This document shows, one piece after another, positions 8,820 through 16,893 of a DNA stretch of 64,000 nucleotides. The stretch is from Anaerolineales bacterium (GTDB lineage: Bacteria > Chloroflexota > Anaerolineae > 4572-78 > J111). The notes below the pieces were generated by a model, which saw only the letters and a list, made by a program, of their open reading frames with translations, was not told the origin of the DNA and searched no databases. Where the stretch lies: NCBI GenBank assembly GCA_015075405.1, contig JABTUK010000002.1, positions 310,001 to 374,000 on the forward strand, given 5' to 3'. The stretch's first letter is position 1. Each line of letters starts with the position of its first letter. The translations under genes and the position numbers were made by a program.

Positions 8820-9167
8820 TTATACTTGCGGAGTTTTTATTTGCTCTAAAAGAACCACTTGTCCCTCTCGCCGGGCTATCTCGATAATTGCGCTGCTGTC
8901 ATCCTCCTCAAACTGGCGTTCTCCAACGGCAATGGGTTCGATGCGACTGTCGGTGCGGGCAGCCACCCGCCAAAGGAGGTTGACATCCTCTCGCTTGCGT
9001 TCACCGTCAAACTGAGGCGAAATCACCAACAGGTCTATATCACTCCAGGTATGGGGTTGTCCACTAACTTGAGAACCAAAGATGATTCCTTGCTGAATGG
9101 GGATACCCCGTTCAACCAATGCCTGTAAATATTGTCTTACTACGTTTATAACTGACTCATCAACCAC
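8820..9167 (-). CDS. mntA: Minimal nucleotidyltransferase (MntA-type antitoxin)
   Basis: This 115-aa protein has the polymerase-beta-like signature GSx10DxD in FGSQVSGQPHTWSDIDLL. In HEPN/MNT pairs, such enzymes neutralise the HEPN RNase by adding AMP residues to it. Its start overlaps the end of the HEPN gene by 22 bases, the usual coupled arrangement. The third acidic residue is probably in the RIEPIAVGE region. It is complete and shows no sign of decay. Confidence 0.88.
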   Translation of the reverse strand: MVDESVINVVRQYLQALVERGIPIQQGIIFGSQVSGQPHTWSDIDLLVISPQFDGERKREDVNLLWRVAARTDSRIEPIAVGERQFEEDDSSAIIEIARREGQVVLLEQIKTPQV

Positions 9168-9526
9168 TGATACACCTCCTCAGCCCGGCGCAAATAATCT
9201 TTAGCCTCTTTTTTGGAAAGGGGAGCCAGCGATAAATCCGGATAGCGTCCTTCCAGGTTGAAAACATTCATTTCGGCCAGAACGTCTACCTGAGTTTGGC
9301 TCAAGTTAAGTGGTGCTAATTCTGCCAATCGAGTCAAATTATGGATTCTCGGGGGCAAATCTTGTGTCTGGCGGCAGACATGGGCTTTGAGTAACTTTTC
9401 AAGGGCCAAGTGAGCAAAGAATAAGCCATGTCGCGTCTTGTTACGCTTGACCAGATCCTGGGCTAAATCCCACTCTTCAATTGCCCCCTTTTGCCAGTAG
9501 GCGATCTGTTTTTGGATGTCAATCAT
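9146..9526 (-). CDS. hepT: HEPN domain protein (HepT-type toxin)
   Basis: This 126-aa all-helical protein has the HEPN core: ARG-rich first helix, HGLFFAHLALEKLLKAHVC, then HNLTRLAE, and a conserved RYPD at the end of the third helix. It precedes and overlaps an MNT gene, which makes it the likely toxin of a HEPN/MNT toxin-antitoxin pair. The exact RNase motif (Rx4-6H) is not as clear as in canonical HepT, so the catalytic state is uncertain; this variant (RYPD) is common in MNT-linked proteins. AAGGAT lies 6 bases before the ATG. Confidence 0.85.
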   Translation of the reverse strand: MIDIQKQIAYWQKGAIEEWDLAQDLVKRNKTRHGLFFAHLALEKLLKAHVCRQTQDLPPRIHNLTRLAELAPLNLSQTQVDVLAEMNVFNLEGRYPDLSLAPLSKKEAKDYLRRAEEVYQWLMSQL

Positions 9527-9537
9527 ATCTGATCCTT

Positions 9538-9575
9538 ACTCCTCGCCTCCTCGCCTCACGCCTCCTCGCTTCAAT
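9538..9575. repeat. CGCCTCCTCGCCTCACG word repeat
   Basis: Tandem CTCGCCTCC/CGCCTCACG words fill the spacer between the AlaX gene stop and the HEPN start. They belong to the same family as 3401-3441 and 10285-10415. Confidence 0.6.
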
Positions 9576-10275
9576 CCCCAATTTCCAATCTTATGCGCTT
9601 GTTGATCTTCCCCTTACTCTCATACCCCGCCACCCGAATGGCGCCGACTTCGCGGGTGTTGGCGACATGGGTGCCGCCGTCGGCCTGCAAATCCAGCCCT
9701 TCGATTTCGACGGTGCGGACTTCGCTGATACCTTCGGGCAGCAAGTTGATTTTGGTGCGGATCAAGTCGGGGATCTGGAAGGCTTCTGCGCGAGGCAGGA
9801 TTTTGACCCGCACCGGCCGGGCGGCGGCCACTTCGGCGTTGAGTTTTTCCTCGATTTCTCTGACCAGCTCCTGGCGCAGCGTCTCGAATTCAAAATCCAT
9901 GCGGCCACTCAGCACGTCCATGTTACCGCCGGTCACCTGGGCCCCGTAATCTCGCCAGACCACGCCGCACAAAATGTGAAAGGCGGTGTGGGTCCGCATC
10001 AGCTTGTAGCGGCGGTCCCAGTCAATCCGGCCGTAAACGGTGGCCCCGATGGGGGGCAATGCTCCTTCGAGCCAGTGCCAGATATGCTCGCCCTGGCGCT
10101 TGACTTTGGTTACAACCTGCCCATTCAGCCAGCCAACATCATTTGGCTGGCCGCCGCCACCCGGATAAAAAGCCGTTTTATCCAGGGCTATGGCGTTTTC
10201 TTCCGAGTTCACTGCCACGACAGTTGCCTCAAATTCCTGCAAATAGGCGTCGGTATGGGCTAAGAGTTCGGTCAT
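9571..10275 (-). CDS. Alanyl-tRNA editing protein, AlaX type
   Basis: This 234-aa protein is homologous to the editing half of alanyl-tRNA synthetase and should hydrolyse Ser- or Gly-tRNA-Ala in trans. Visible motifs are FYPGGGGQPND near residue 37, the zinc-site HTAFH near residue 95, and QADGGTHV near residue 200, where synthetase editing domains have CGGTH; here Asp stands in the Cys position. It is about the size of AlaX-M. A T-box leader lies upstream with a specifier that reads Ala, which supports the tRNA-Ala assignment. The gene is separated from the T-box terminator by a repeat-filled stretch of about 140 bases. Confidence 0.9.
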   Translation of the reverse strand: MTELLAHTDAYLQEFEATVVAVNSEENAIALDKTAFYPGGGGQPNDVGWLNGQVVTKVKRQGEHIWHWLEGALPPIGATVYGRIDWDRRYKLMRTHTAFHILCGVVWRDYGAQVTGGNMDVLSGRMDFEFETLRQELVREIEEKLNAEVAAARPVRVKILPRAEAFQIPDLIRTKINLLPEGISEVRTVEIEGLDLQADGGTHVANTREVGAIRVAGYESKGKINKRIRLEIGD

Positions 10276-10284
10276 CGGTCCTCC

Positions 10285-10415
10285 AAAAGATGATGCGATG
10301 AAAAGTGAGGCGAAGAAGCGAGGAGAGGCGATGACTCGTGACGCGAGGAAGCGAAGCTATTAAGATTTATCATCTCCCCTCCCCGCCTCATCGCCTCTCC
10401 GTCTCCTCGCGTCTT
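10285..10415. repeat. GAGGCGAGGA-type long palindrome between T-box and AlaX gene
   Basis: GATGCGATG/GAGGCGAAG/GCGAGGAG words are mirrored after AAGATTTATC by CCCCGCCTCATCGCCTCTCC and CTCCTCGCG. The element would be part of the mRNA leader between the antiterminator and the start codon. Confidence 0.65.
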
Positions 10416-10417
10416 CA

Positions 10418-10453
10418 ATAAAAAACTCCCATCCCAACCATGGGACGAGAGTC
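10418..10453 (-). terminator. T-box conditional terminator
   Basis: The stem CTCTCGTCCCA/TGGGATGGGAG is followed by six T on the minus strand. It competes with the antiterminator that includes the T-box sequence. Confidence 0.85.
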
Positions 10454-10730
10454 TCAAAAACTGCTCGCGGTACCACCCAATTTAGCGCATGCGCTCGCTC
10501 AGTCGCCTACAGAGTTCAACGTTTAACGTTGAAACGTTAAACAGTATAAGCGTGTCCCACTAACGGAGGACAACTCCGGCTGAGTCTACTTGGCGATGGC
10601 CTTTCGGTCAGCGGCTCGGGAAGGATTTTCGGCCAGTTTGATTGGTCCGGCTCACACCTTCCCGGACTCGCTGAACATCGTAGACTGGCCTACTCGTTTC
10701 CGTCACAGCCTGTAAAGTTAACAATTGTGG
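10418..10730 (-). promoter_or_regulatory. T-box riboswitch leader, apparent alanine specifier (GCC)
   Basis: Read on the minus strand, the leader has the Stem I distal signature with GGTGTGAG, and a basal helix AGTCTAC/GTAGACT enclosing a specifier loop in which GCC (10594-10592), followed by A, sits just before the 3' arm. The T-box proper is GGGTGGTACCGCGAGCAG (10478-10461). The terminator is CTCTCGTCCCA/TGGGATGGGAG followed by T6. Uncharged tRNA-Ala should promote antitermination and expression of the AlaX gene. A small ACGTTTAACGTT palindrome (about 10516-10545) sits between the specifier helix and the T-box. The specifier was assigned by hand folding. Confidence 0.87.
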
Positions 10731-10735
10731 GCAAA

Positions 10736-10764
10736 ACTATATCATCAAGGGGCGGGGTTGTCAA
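10736..10764 (-). promoter_or_regulatory. Sigma-70-type promoter for the T-box/AlaX transcript
   Basis: TTGACA (10764-10759), 17-bp spacer, TATAGT (10741-10736) on the minus strand. Transcription would begin about 10729, just ahead of Stem I. Confidence 0.8.
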
Positions 10765-10833
10765 ATTGCCCAAAATCCACACCCACAGTACGTTTTCTTG
10801 GAACTGTCTTACCAAAATTGCGGTAGCTACCCC

Positions 10834-12363
10834 TTATTGTTGAGCCTGGAAAGCGGCATAATCAGCCTGGAGTTCCTGGGCAAACTCTAGGGGGGTCATC
10901 TGGTCATCGCCCAGTTCTTGTAACGAGATAGCCAGGGTGTTATAAAAGGTGGGCGTGGCCCAGTCGAGATAAGGCCCTATCCGCTCTTGCTCAACCAGTT
11001 GTCCCCAGGCAGCATTTATATCCGCCTCAAGCCCTGGCTCATCTGGGCTGGAGTCAACTGGCACAACGGGCGTCAGCCCGGCCTGTTGCCATAATTGCAT
11101 AGCCCGATCCGACATCATCCAGTCAATATACTCGGCGGCCAGCTCGGTGTTGGGCGAGTTTTGCCGGATGACGTAAGCAGCCGAAGCGCCGGCCAGTGTC
11201 ATCTTTTCGTCCCCTTTGGCCAGGGGCGGCAGCAAAAAGAAGCCGAGATCAGAGCCGTTGGGTCCAGCCAGTAAATCGTTACTCAACCAGCTTCCGCTGA
11301 TTAACATGGCTCCTTGATCATTGTTAAATTTCTGCCAGGCTTCGTCGTAGGCCAGACCATTAAAATCTGGGGGGAAATAGCCCTGGTCAATCCATTCTTT
11401 GTATTTGACGGCAGCTTGCTCAGCCGTTGATCTATCAAAGCTGGTCCGGTTTCGGCGATAGATTAAATCATCCAAGTAGGTAGAATCGTTGATAAAAGCG
11501 TTTTGGATTTCACCGTAAAGATTAATGGCCGGCCAACCGTCCAGGTTGCCAAGCATGAGGGGAATTTCCCCGGCAGCTTTGAGGGTTGCCATCACCTCTT
11601 CAAATTTGGCCAGGGTGGTCGGTACGGTGACGCCGGCAGCGGCGAATTTTTCCTTGTTATAAAATACGCCCACCAATTCGGCGGTGGGGGCCAGGCCGTA
11701 GATGTTACCCCGGCCATAGGCCGAGCCATCATCCAAAACACGGTTGCGAGCCGCTAACGGCGCAGGGAAGCGGTTGGTCCACCTATATTCTTGCCAATAG
11801 GGGGTCAGGTCGGCCAGCAGACCGGCGGCCACCAAAGCAGCTAAGTCCGACCGGCCGGGATTAACCTGCGCAACATCGGGACCATCAGGATTGCCGAGGG
11901 CAGGACGAGTGGTGGCCTGCATATTGACTATGGTTTTGGCGGTGCGCCGAATCTCTACATTGGAGTGGGCTGTTTCAAATTCACGGTTGAGGGTTTCAAT
12001 AACTTGACTCTCCCCAGCGGCGCTCCAGATGTCCCACACTTTAAGAATAGTCGGCGCGGGGGTGTCTTCAGTCGAACCGATTTGCGTGGGCAAACCGGGG
12101 ATGCACAATTTCCAGCCGACATCAATAAAATCCACATCATCAATCCTGGCATAGCTGGAGTCAAGCGCATTTTTGGCGTTGGTCGCCTCGGCAATAATGG
12201 GATAGGCGGTTGGATCATCCCAAAATTTGTCGGCCAATTTCGAGAGCCAATCATCCCTTTGCACAATCGCATCAGATTGGCAGGTCACTGCCTCTTGAGC
12301 CAGAGCCGGTGAGGAAGTCAATATGAAGGCGAATAATAACAAAAATTTTATTATTTTTTTCAT
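10834..12363 (-). CDS. Extracellular solute-binding protein (family 1) with N-terminal LysM-like module
   Basis: This 509-aa secreted protein begins with a signal peptide ending SSPALA. A LysM-like module follows (about residues 24-85, ending WKLCIPG), then a sugar-type periplasmic binding fold with ILKVWDIW near residue 105, a DVAQVNPGRSDLAALV segment, and a late GASAAYVIRQNSPN. Such proteins usually deliver sugars to an ABC permease, but no permease or ATPase lies nearby, so it may serve a distant transporter or act as a cell-surface lectin. I chose the ATG at 12363 because GGAGGAG lies 5-6 bases upstream. The LysM-like module is closely similar to that of the fasciclin protein at 1-1625. 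Confidence 0.88.
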   Translation of the reverse strand: MKKIIKFLLLFAFILTSSPALAQEAVTCQSDAIVQRDDWLSKLADKFWDDPTAYPIIAEATNAKNALDSSYARIDDVDFIDVGWKLCIPGLPTQIGSTEDTPAPTILKVWDIWSAAGESQVIETLNREFETAHSNVEIRRTAKTIVNMQATTRPALGNPDGPDVAQVNPGRSDLAALVAAGLLADLTPYWQEYRWTNRFPAPLAARNRVLDDGSAYGRGNIYGLAPTAELVGVFYNKEKFAAAGVTVPTTLAKFEEVMATLKAAGEIPLMLGNLDGWPAINLYGEIQNAFINDSTYLDDLIYRRNRTSFDRSTAEQAAVKYKEWIDQGYFPPDFNGLAYDEAWQKFNNDQGAMLISGSWLSNDLLAGPNGSDLGFFLLPPLAKGDEKMTLAGASAAYVIRQNSPNTELAAEYIDWMMSDRAMQLWQQAGLTPVVPVDSSPDEPGLEADINAAWGQLVEQERIGPYLDWATPTFYNTLAISLQELGDDQMTPLEFAQELQADYAAFQAQQ

Positions 12364-12540
12364 CGAACTCCTCCGGGATTGATAGGGGGCTTCATCGCGG
12401 AACGATCTCAAGTTGGCTGTTTGGCGGACTTTGTCCCGGTTCGCTGAGCCGCCAACTGGTCAATTCGCCCACGCGGGGCAAAGGTTGTGGCTGCCAGGCC
12501 CAGAGCCGCGACGACGAAGGCGATGACAAAAACGCCTTGA

Positions 12541-12845
12541 ATTTGGCGAGGATATTCGTGGGCGGCCAGTCGAACTTTAATATACTCAGTGGATCCAAAT
12601 TTGAGGAGCCAGCACGCCCACGTGCGGCGGTGTTCGGCACGTGGGCGTGCCTCACTCCTCGAAAATTGGATCTACTGATACTGCTGGATTTCCTGCCGGA
12701 GCGCCTCGCTCGGCGCAATTTGCTTATCCAAAACAAGATAGGCTTTAACAATTTCATAGCGCAGTTCATCGGGCACGCCCATCACGGCCGCCATCTTGAT
12801 GGCCGGATGCCCTAACAGACAATTCTCGATTTCACCTGGACCTAT
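12541..12845 (-). pseudogene. Remnant of an acyl-CoA/acetyl-CoA synthetase C-terminal domain, interrupted by a MITE
   Basis: On the minus strand the frame reads IGPGEIENCLLGHPAIKMAA, then GVPDELRYEIVKAYLVL and PSEALRQEIQQ, which is typical of the AMP-binding enzyme C-terminal domain. The 93-bp MITE at 12586-12678 interrupts it and supplies a TAG stop at 12674-12672. Removing the MITE and one TAC gives the continuation YIKVRLAAHEYPRQIQ, as expected for this family. The usual TGKIRR tail is not recognisable, and the rest of the enzyme is absent. It abuts the patatin gene stop. Confidence 0.8.
12586..12678. mobile_element. 93-bp MITE-like palindromic element, copy 1
   Basis: Inverted arms begin TCAGTGGATCCAAATTTGAG and end with the complement of TCAGTAGATCCAATTTTCGA. 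A GC-rich inner palindrome GCACGCCCACGTGC is mirrored by GCACGTGGGCGTGC. TAC flanks both sides (12583-12585 and 12679-12681), a 3-bp target duplication. It sits inside the synthetase remnant. Confidence 0.85.
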
Positions 12846-14482
12846 CCCTCCGGCGGCGACTCGATGGCCGCTTTAATTTCCGGCAGCATCTGCCGGGCAG
12901 ATTCTTCGCCTATACGGACCAAATCGTGGACCTGCTCAAAATCTAAGCTGTGCTTGGCTGCTACTTTGTGGTGGATCAGCACATCAATCAGGGGAAGCTG
13001 CTTGTCAATCACCTCGGCTTCCATGGCGCTAAACATATTAAAGACCACCTGCAAAATGTTGGGCCGCCGGTCGGTGCGCCCGCTGAAAGAGTCGCGCATG
13101 GGCCGGACTACGCTGGAGGCAAGGACAATGTCTGCACCCCGGTCGCGCAGCACGCTGGCCGGCAGCGGATTGACAATGCCGCCGTCTACCAGAAAGCGGC
13201 CTTGATACTGCCAGGTATCAACCAAAACCGGCAAACTTAAACTGGCCCGAATGGCGTCGGCCAGCGAGCCGGAGTCAAAGACCACCTCTTCCCCGGTAAA
13301 GATGTCGGCGGCGACGATGTACAGTGGGGTTTTAACCTCGGCAAAGGTGCGGCCTTCGACGGTACGGTTGATGATGCGGTCACGGGCCAGGCGGCCCTTC
13401 AAAATGGCCGTGCGGGGCGGAATGTTAAAGTCCCAATTGGGAAAGCGGTTGAAGGTTTTAATCTCTTGGGTAAACCGCTCAAAACGCGGCCAATCCCAGC
13501 CCAGGGCATAAAACGTGGCAAACCAGGCCCCGGCGCTGGTCCCGGCCACCAGGTCCACCGGAATATTCTCCTCCAGCAGTACCTTGATCACCCCGATATG
13601 AGCCAGCCCGCGTGAGCCGCCGCTTGACAGGGCCAGGCCAACGGTACGGCTGGTCAAGCGGCGGGCCGCCCGCCGCACATCTTCGTCGTCGGCCCGAATG
13701 GTCCAAACGTCCTTTTTATCTTTGCCTCGTGCCAGCCAGGCCGGCGGCGGGCCAACACTGACCACCGTATCGGCCAGGTCTACGGCTTTTTCAGCCAGCG
13801 GGTCCGGCTGGTCGGGCAGAACCAACAGGATGTGCTTAAAAACCTCCACCTGATAGCTTAAGCTTTCGGCCAATACCTCTATTGTCAGGTCATCGTGGCC
13901 CAGAAACATTAAGCCGCCGCTAATCGTCACATCATTGGCTCCGGCCATAAGGGTATTAGGCAAGGGTAATATCCCGATGGGCGCTTTGAGTTGAGTCTGC
14001 AAGGCTTTCCCTAACGCCAGGGCTACCTGGCTGCCCTTCAGCGCCGTGATCCGGCGGGTCAACTGGCGGCGGCGCCGTCGGGTGGTGCTGACCAGGCGTT
14101 TGCTCAGCTCGCGCATCATCTCCAGGGCCATGGCCGGGCGGGTGCTGATGAGGTCCTCAAAGTCTTGCTTGCGCAACCCCCACAATTGTGCATCAATGGT
14201 TACTTCCAGACTGGCGGTGCGGGGCTGGGCTAACAACAGCGAAATCTCGCCGACAAACGTGCCCGGCCCTAGCACGGCAATAGTTTCCCTACTGGCCTGG
14301 CTAAACACCACCACCTGGCCCGATTCGACCACGTACATCGTATCGCCGATATCGCCTTCGCTAAAAATAAGGGTCCCTTTGGGGTAACTCTCACGGCGCA
14401 GGCGGCTGGCGATAAAGCGCAAATCGCCATCGCTGAGATTGTTGAATAAGGGGATCCCTCGGAGGATGTCTATTGGCAGCAA
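12842..14482 (-). CDS. Patatin-like phospholipase with N-terminal cyclic-nucleotide-binding domain
   Basis: This protein of about 546 aa has a cNMP-binding domain at about residues 10-125 (FSEGDIGDTMYVVESGQV) and a patatin domain at about 290-470. The oxyanion loop is SSGGSRGLAHIGV, the nucleophile elbow GTSAG, and the catalytic Asp is in VDGGIVNP. The arrangement is that of NTE-type lysophospholipases, which act on membrane lipids. The longest frame opens at a TTG at 14548 inside a repeat element, so I prefer the TTG at 14482, where GGGAGAGGG lies just upstream; the exact start is uncertain. Confidence 0.9.
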   Translation of the reverse strand: MLPIDILRGIPLFNNLSDGDLRFIASRLRRESYPKGTLIFSEGDIGDTMYVVESGQVVVFSQASRETIAVLGPGTFVGEISLLLAQPRTASLEVTIDAQLWGLRKQDFEDLISTRPAMALEMMRELSKRLVSTTRRRRRQLTRRITALKGSQVALALGKALQTQLKAPIGILPLPNTLMAGANDVTISGGLMFLGHDDLTIEVLAESLSYQVEVFKHILLVLPDQPDPLAEKAVDLADTVVSVGPPPAWLARGKDKKDVWTIRADDEDVRRAARRLTSRTVGLALSSGGSRGLAHIGVIKVLLEENIPVDLVAGTSAGAWFATFYALGWDWPRFERFTQEIKTFNRFPNWDFNIPPRTAILKGRLARDRIINRTVEGRTFAEVKTPLYIVAADIFTGEEVVFDSGSLADAIRASLSLPVLVDTWQYQGRFLVDGGIVNPLPASVLRDRGADIVLASSVVRPMRDSFSGRTDRRPNILQVVFNMFSAMEAEVIDKQLPLIDVLIHHKVAAKHSLDFEQVHDLVRIGEESARQMLPEIKAAIESPPEG

Positions 14483-14520
14483 TGACCCTCTCCCAACTGC
14501 TTGAATTAAACAGCCTGGAT

Positions 14521-14664
14521 GGAGATTAGAGATTGGAGATTCAGTCAATCCAAATTTGAGGAGCCAGCACGCCCACGTGCAGCTCCGTTTGGCACGTGGG
14601 CGTGCCTCACTCCTCGGAAATTGGATCTACTGAGATTACCCAATCTTCAATCTCTAATCTCCGA
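14521..14664. repeat. GGAGATTAGAGATT palindrome split by MITE copy 2
   Basis: GGAGATTAGAGATTGGAGAT (14521-14540) and GATTACCCAATCTTCAATCT... (from 14634) are two halves of one palindrome. Taking out the MITE and one GAT restores it. Uninterrupted members of the same family lie at 40235-40288 and 41377-41423. Confidence 0.85.
14541..14633. mobile_element. 93-bp MITE-like palindromic element, copy 2
   Basis: It has the same length and near-identical sequence to copy 1, from TCAGT at 14541 to ACTGA at 14633. GAT is duplicated on both sides (14538-14540 and 14634-14636). It is inserted in an older AGATTGG-type palindrome, which fixes its ends precisely. Confidence 0.88.
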
Positions 14665-14780
14665 AAACACAAGGTTGTAAACGAATCTTAATTTCATTAT
14701 ATGCTTATTGCCTCCCCAGGTCAATGTGACTCCGGCCCTCAATTTTGCCCGCCCCGCCTATCATCAGTAAAATCAGGTTT

Positions 14781-16586
14781 ATGATGCGATATAGAGAGAA
14801 CCCCTACCAAAACAAAATTGAATATTTCCAGAGCGGCGTCTGGCCCTGGCTGATCCTGGGCGGGCTGCTGCTGGTCGCCCTGTTTATTGCCCTGGTTGTA
14901 GCGGCGCTGCTGCTGCCGCCGCTGTCGCTGCTGTCCCGGCTCGATCCCTCCTACACCGCTGTAGATCTGGGCGGCAACACCCTGCGTGACCCCGACGGGA
15001 TGCAGATGACCTTTTTGCCGGAAGATGTTGACCGACCCTTCCGGGTCAAAATAACCGGCGTGCCGCGCAACCTCTTTTTAGAAGGCGCAGTCAGTGATAA
15101 CCTGTTAACCGCCGCCAGCAGTATTCCGGCTCATCTGGTGATGAAAAGCCCCTTTTACCAGATTCAGCGGCGCGGCGCGGTCCCCAAGCGGGCGACGCTG
15201 GCCGTGCCCATTCCCAACGACGCCGAACCCTACCGTACCCTTGATCTTTACAGTTGGAACGGCGAAGGCTGGGTTTGGCTGCCCGGCCAGGTTATCCCTG
15301 CCGAGGGCATCATTGAGGCGCACCTGGATTATCTGCCCGACTCGGTCGTGGTGATGCAAACTCACGCCCTCAACCCCAATGTGGCCGCCACCTATCTGCC
15401 GGAGCAGGTTTTGCCGGATAACTACCGCGACGCCACGCTGGAAATCAATCCCCAGGGATTGTACCTGGAAGCCGAAGGCTTGATTGCCGGCGCCCCGCCG
15501 ACCCTCTCCGGCGATCTGCTTAACGGCGCATTTGTAATCATGCCCACCCTGCGCAATTGGAGCGATGATGGCTCGGTGCGAGCGGACTTGATTGATAACC
15601 TGTTGATTGACGACACCGCCCGCCAGCGGCACGTCGCCACCATCGTCGGCCTGATCCAGCAAAACGCTTACGGTGGCGTCGAGTTGGATTATCGCGGCAT
15701 TGCCGCCGATCTGCGCCCCGAATTTACCACCTTTTTGGAGGAACTCCGGGCCGCGTTACCGGCCGGCAAACGGCTGGCGGTGCGGGTTGAATTACCCCAG
15801 CAGCTTTCCGGCGATGCCTGGGACAGCGGCGCGTATGACTGGCAGGCCATTGGCCGGCTGGCCGATGTGGTCAAAGTACCCACCCTGATTGATCCCAAGG
15901 CGTATGCCCCGGATGGACAAATGGCGGCCATGCTCGATTGGGCGGTGGGCCAGGTGAGCCGCTACAAACTGCAACTGGTGCTTTCGACCCGCAGCCTGGA
16001 ACAAATGACCGGCCAGCCGCCCCGCGAACTGGGCTACCAGGAAGCCCTGGCCGCGCTCGGTACGGTGGCCGTTGGCGGAGGGGCAACGACCGTCGGCCCC
16101 AACCAGCCGCTCGAACTGACCCTCAGCGGGCTGCCCGCCGGGGCAAAAGTGCAATTTGATGTTGACAGCGGTCTTTACACCTTTACCTTTCCCCCCGACG
16201 CCGCCGGCCAACGGGTGATCCATTTGGAAAATGCGGCCAGCGTAGCCCGGAAGCTCCAGTTTGTGGCCCAATACAATTTGCGCGGCGTGGCCGCGCAAAA
16301 CCTGTTTGACGCCGACAGCGACCCCCAAATCCGCGATGTTATCCGCCGCTTTCTCGATCTGGCTCTGTCGCCGGTGGAAGGGCAGCACGCCCTGGTCTGG
16401 CATGTCAAAAACCAGGAAGGCGGCCTGATTGCCGAGCAGATTGTTGACCTGACCAGCCCAACGTTTCAGTGGACCACGCCTGCCGCCGCCGGAACTTACC
16501 AGATCATTGCTTCCATCTCACCCAACCGCAACCCGGCTATCGCTACACCGCTGGGCAATATTTCTGTGACAGTGAGCGAACCATAA
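14781..16586 (+). CDS. Membrane-anchored protein with GH18-like barrel domain
   Basis: The product is about 601 aa. A transmembrane segment lies near residues 20-45 (WLILGGLLLVALFIALVVAA). It is followed by a beta-rich extracellular region and then a glycosidase-18/YaaH-like barrel at about 265-430 (VGLIQQNAYGGVELDYRGIA, AVRVELPQQ, QLVLSTRSLEQMT). The GH18 catalytic pattern DxxDxDxE is not preserved: LDYRGI lacks the terminal Glu, so the domain may bind glycans rather than cleave them. A C-terminal beta-sandwich region ends at NISVTVSEP. I use the ATG at 14781; ATGs at 14745 and 14784 are alternatives. The family name is inferred from general features. Confidence 0.65.
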   Translation: MMRYRENPYQNKIEYFQSGVWPWLILGGLLLVALFIALVVAALLLPPLSLLSRLDPSYTAVDLGGNTLRDPDGMQMTFLPEDVDRPFRVKITGVPRNLFLEGAVSDNLLTAASSIPAHLVMKSPFYQIQRRGAVPKRATLAVPIPNDAEPYRTLDLYSWNGEGWVWLPGQVIPAEGIIEAHLDYLPDSVVVMQTHALNPNVAATYLPEQVLPDNYRDATLEINPQGLYLEAEGLIAGAPPTLSGDLLNGAFVIMPTLRNWSDDGSVRADLIDNLLIDDTARQRHVATIVGLIQQNAYGGVELDYRGIAADLRPEFTTFLEELRAALPAGKRLAVRVELPQQLSGDAWDSGAYDWQAIGRLADVVKVPTLIDPKAYAPDGQMAAMLDWAVGQVSRYKLQLVLSTRSLEQMTGQPPRELGYQEALAALGTVAVGGGATTVGPNQPLELTLSGLPAGAKVQFDVDSGLYTFTFPPDAAGQRVIHLENAASVARKLQFVAQYNLRGVAAQNLFDADSDPQIRDVIRRFLDLALSPVEGQHALVWHVKNQEGGLIAEQIVDLTSPTFQWTTPAAAGTYQIIASISPNRNPAIATPLGNISVTVSEP

Positions 16587-16609
16587 CCGAACCTTCTCTC
16601 TAAAAGGTC

Positions 16610-16780
16610 ATGATGCCGCATAAATTTGGCCGGTATGAAATTCAACGGGAATTGGGGCGGGGCGCAATGGCTACGGTTTAGCATGCCTTTGCTCCCCGCT
16701 TTAAGCGGGACGTAGCCCTCAAAGTCCTGCCCTCTGAATTTCTGCACGATCTCCAGCTTCAGCAACGATTAACTCATTGA
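16610..16780 (+). pseudogene. Remnant of a Ser/Thr protein kinase N-lobe
   Basis: From the ATG at 16610 the frame reads MMPHKFGRYEIQRELGRGAM-ATV, an in-frame TAG at 16679, then HAFAPRFKRDVALKVLPSEF and a TGA at 16778. The glycine loop GRGAMATV and the VALK lysine are plain, and the TAG replaces what is usually Tyr. The rest of the kinase is missing. It follows the gene at 14781-16586 by 23 bp; elsewhere in the window a related intact kinase is encoded at 37276-38826. Confidence 0.8.
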
Positions 16781-16893
16781 ATAAATGGGTAAAAAGAGAA
16801 ATTTCAGCGAATCTCTGTGTCTCCTCAGTGTTTCTCTGCGTAATTTTTTACCGAGCTATTTTTATTCTAAATTTAACAAGGGGGAAATAACAC

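Noticed and set aside
12392..12769. A 125-codon minus-strand frame
   Set aside because: It is out of frame with the recognisable acyl-CoA synthetase remnant and crosses the MITE; it has no motif of its own.
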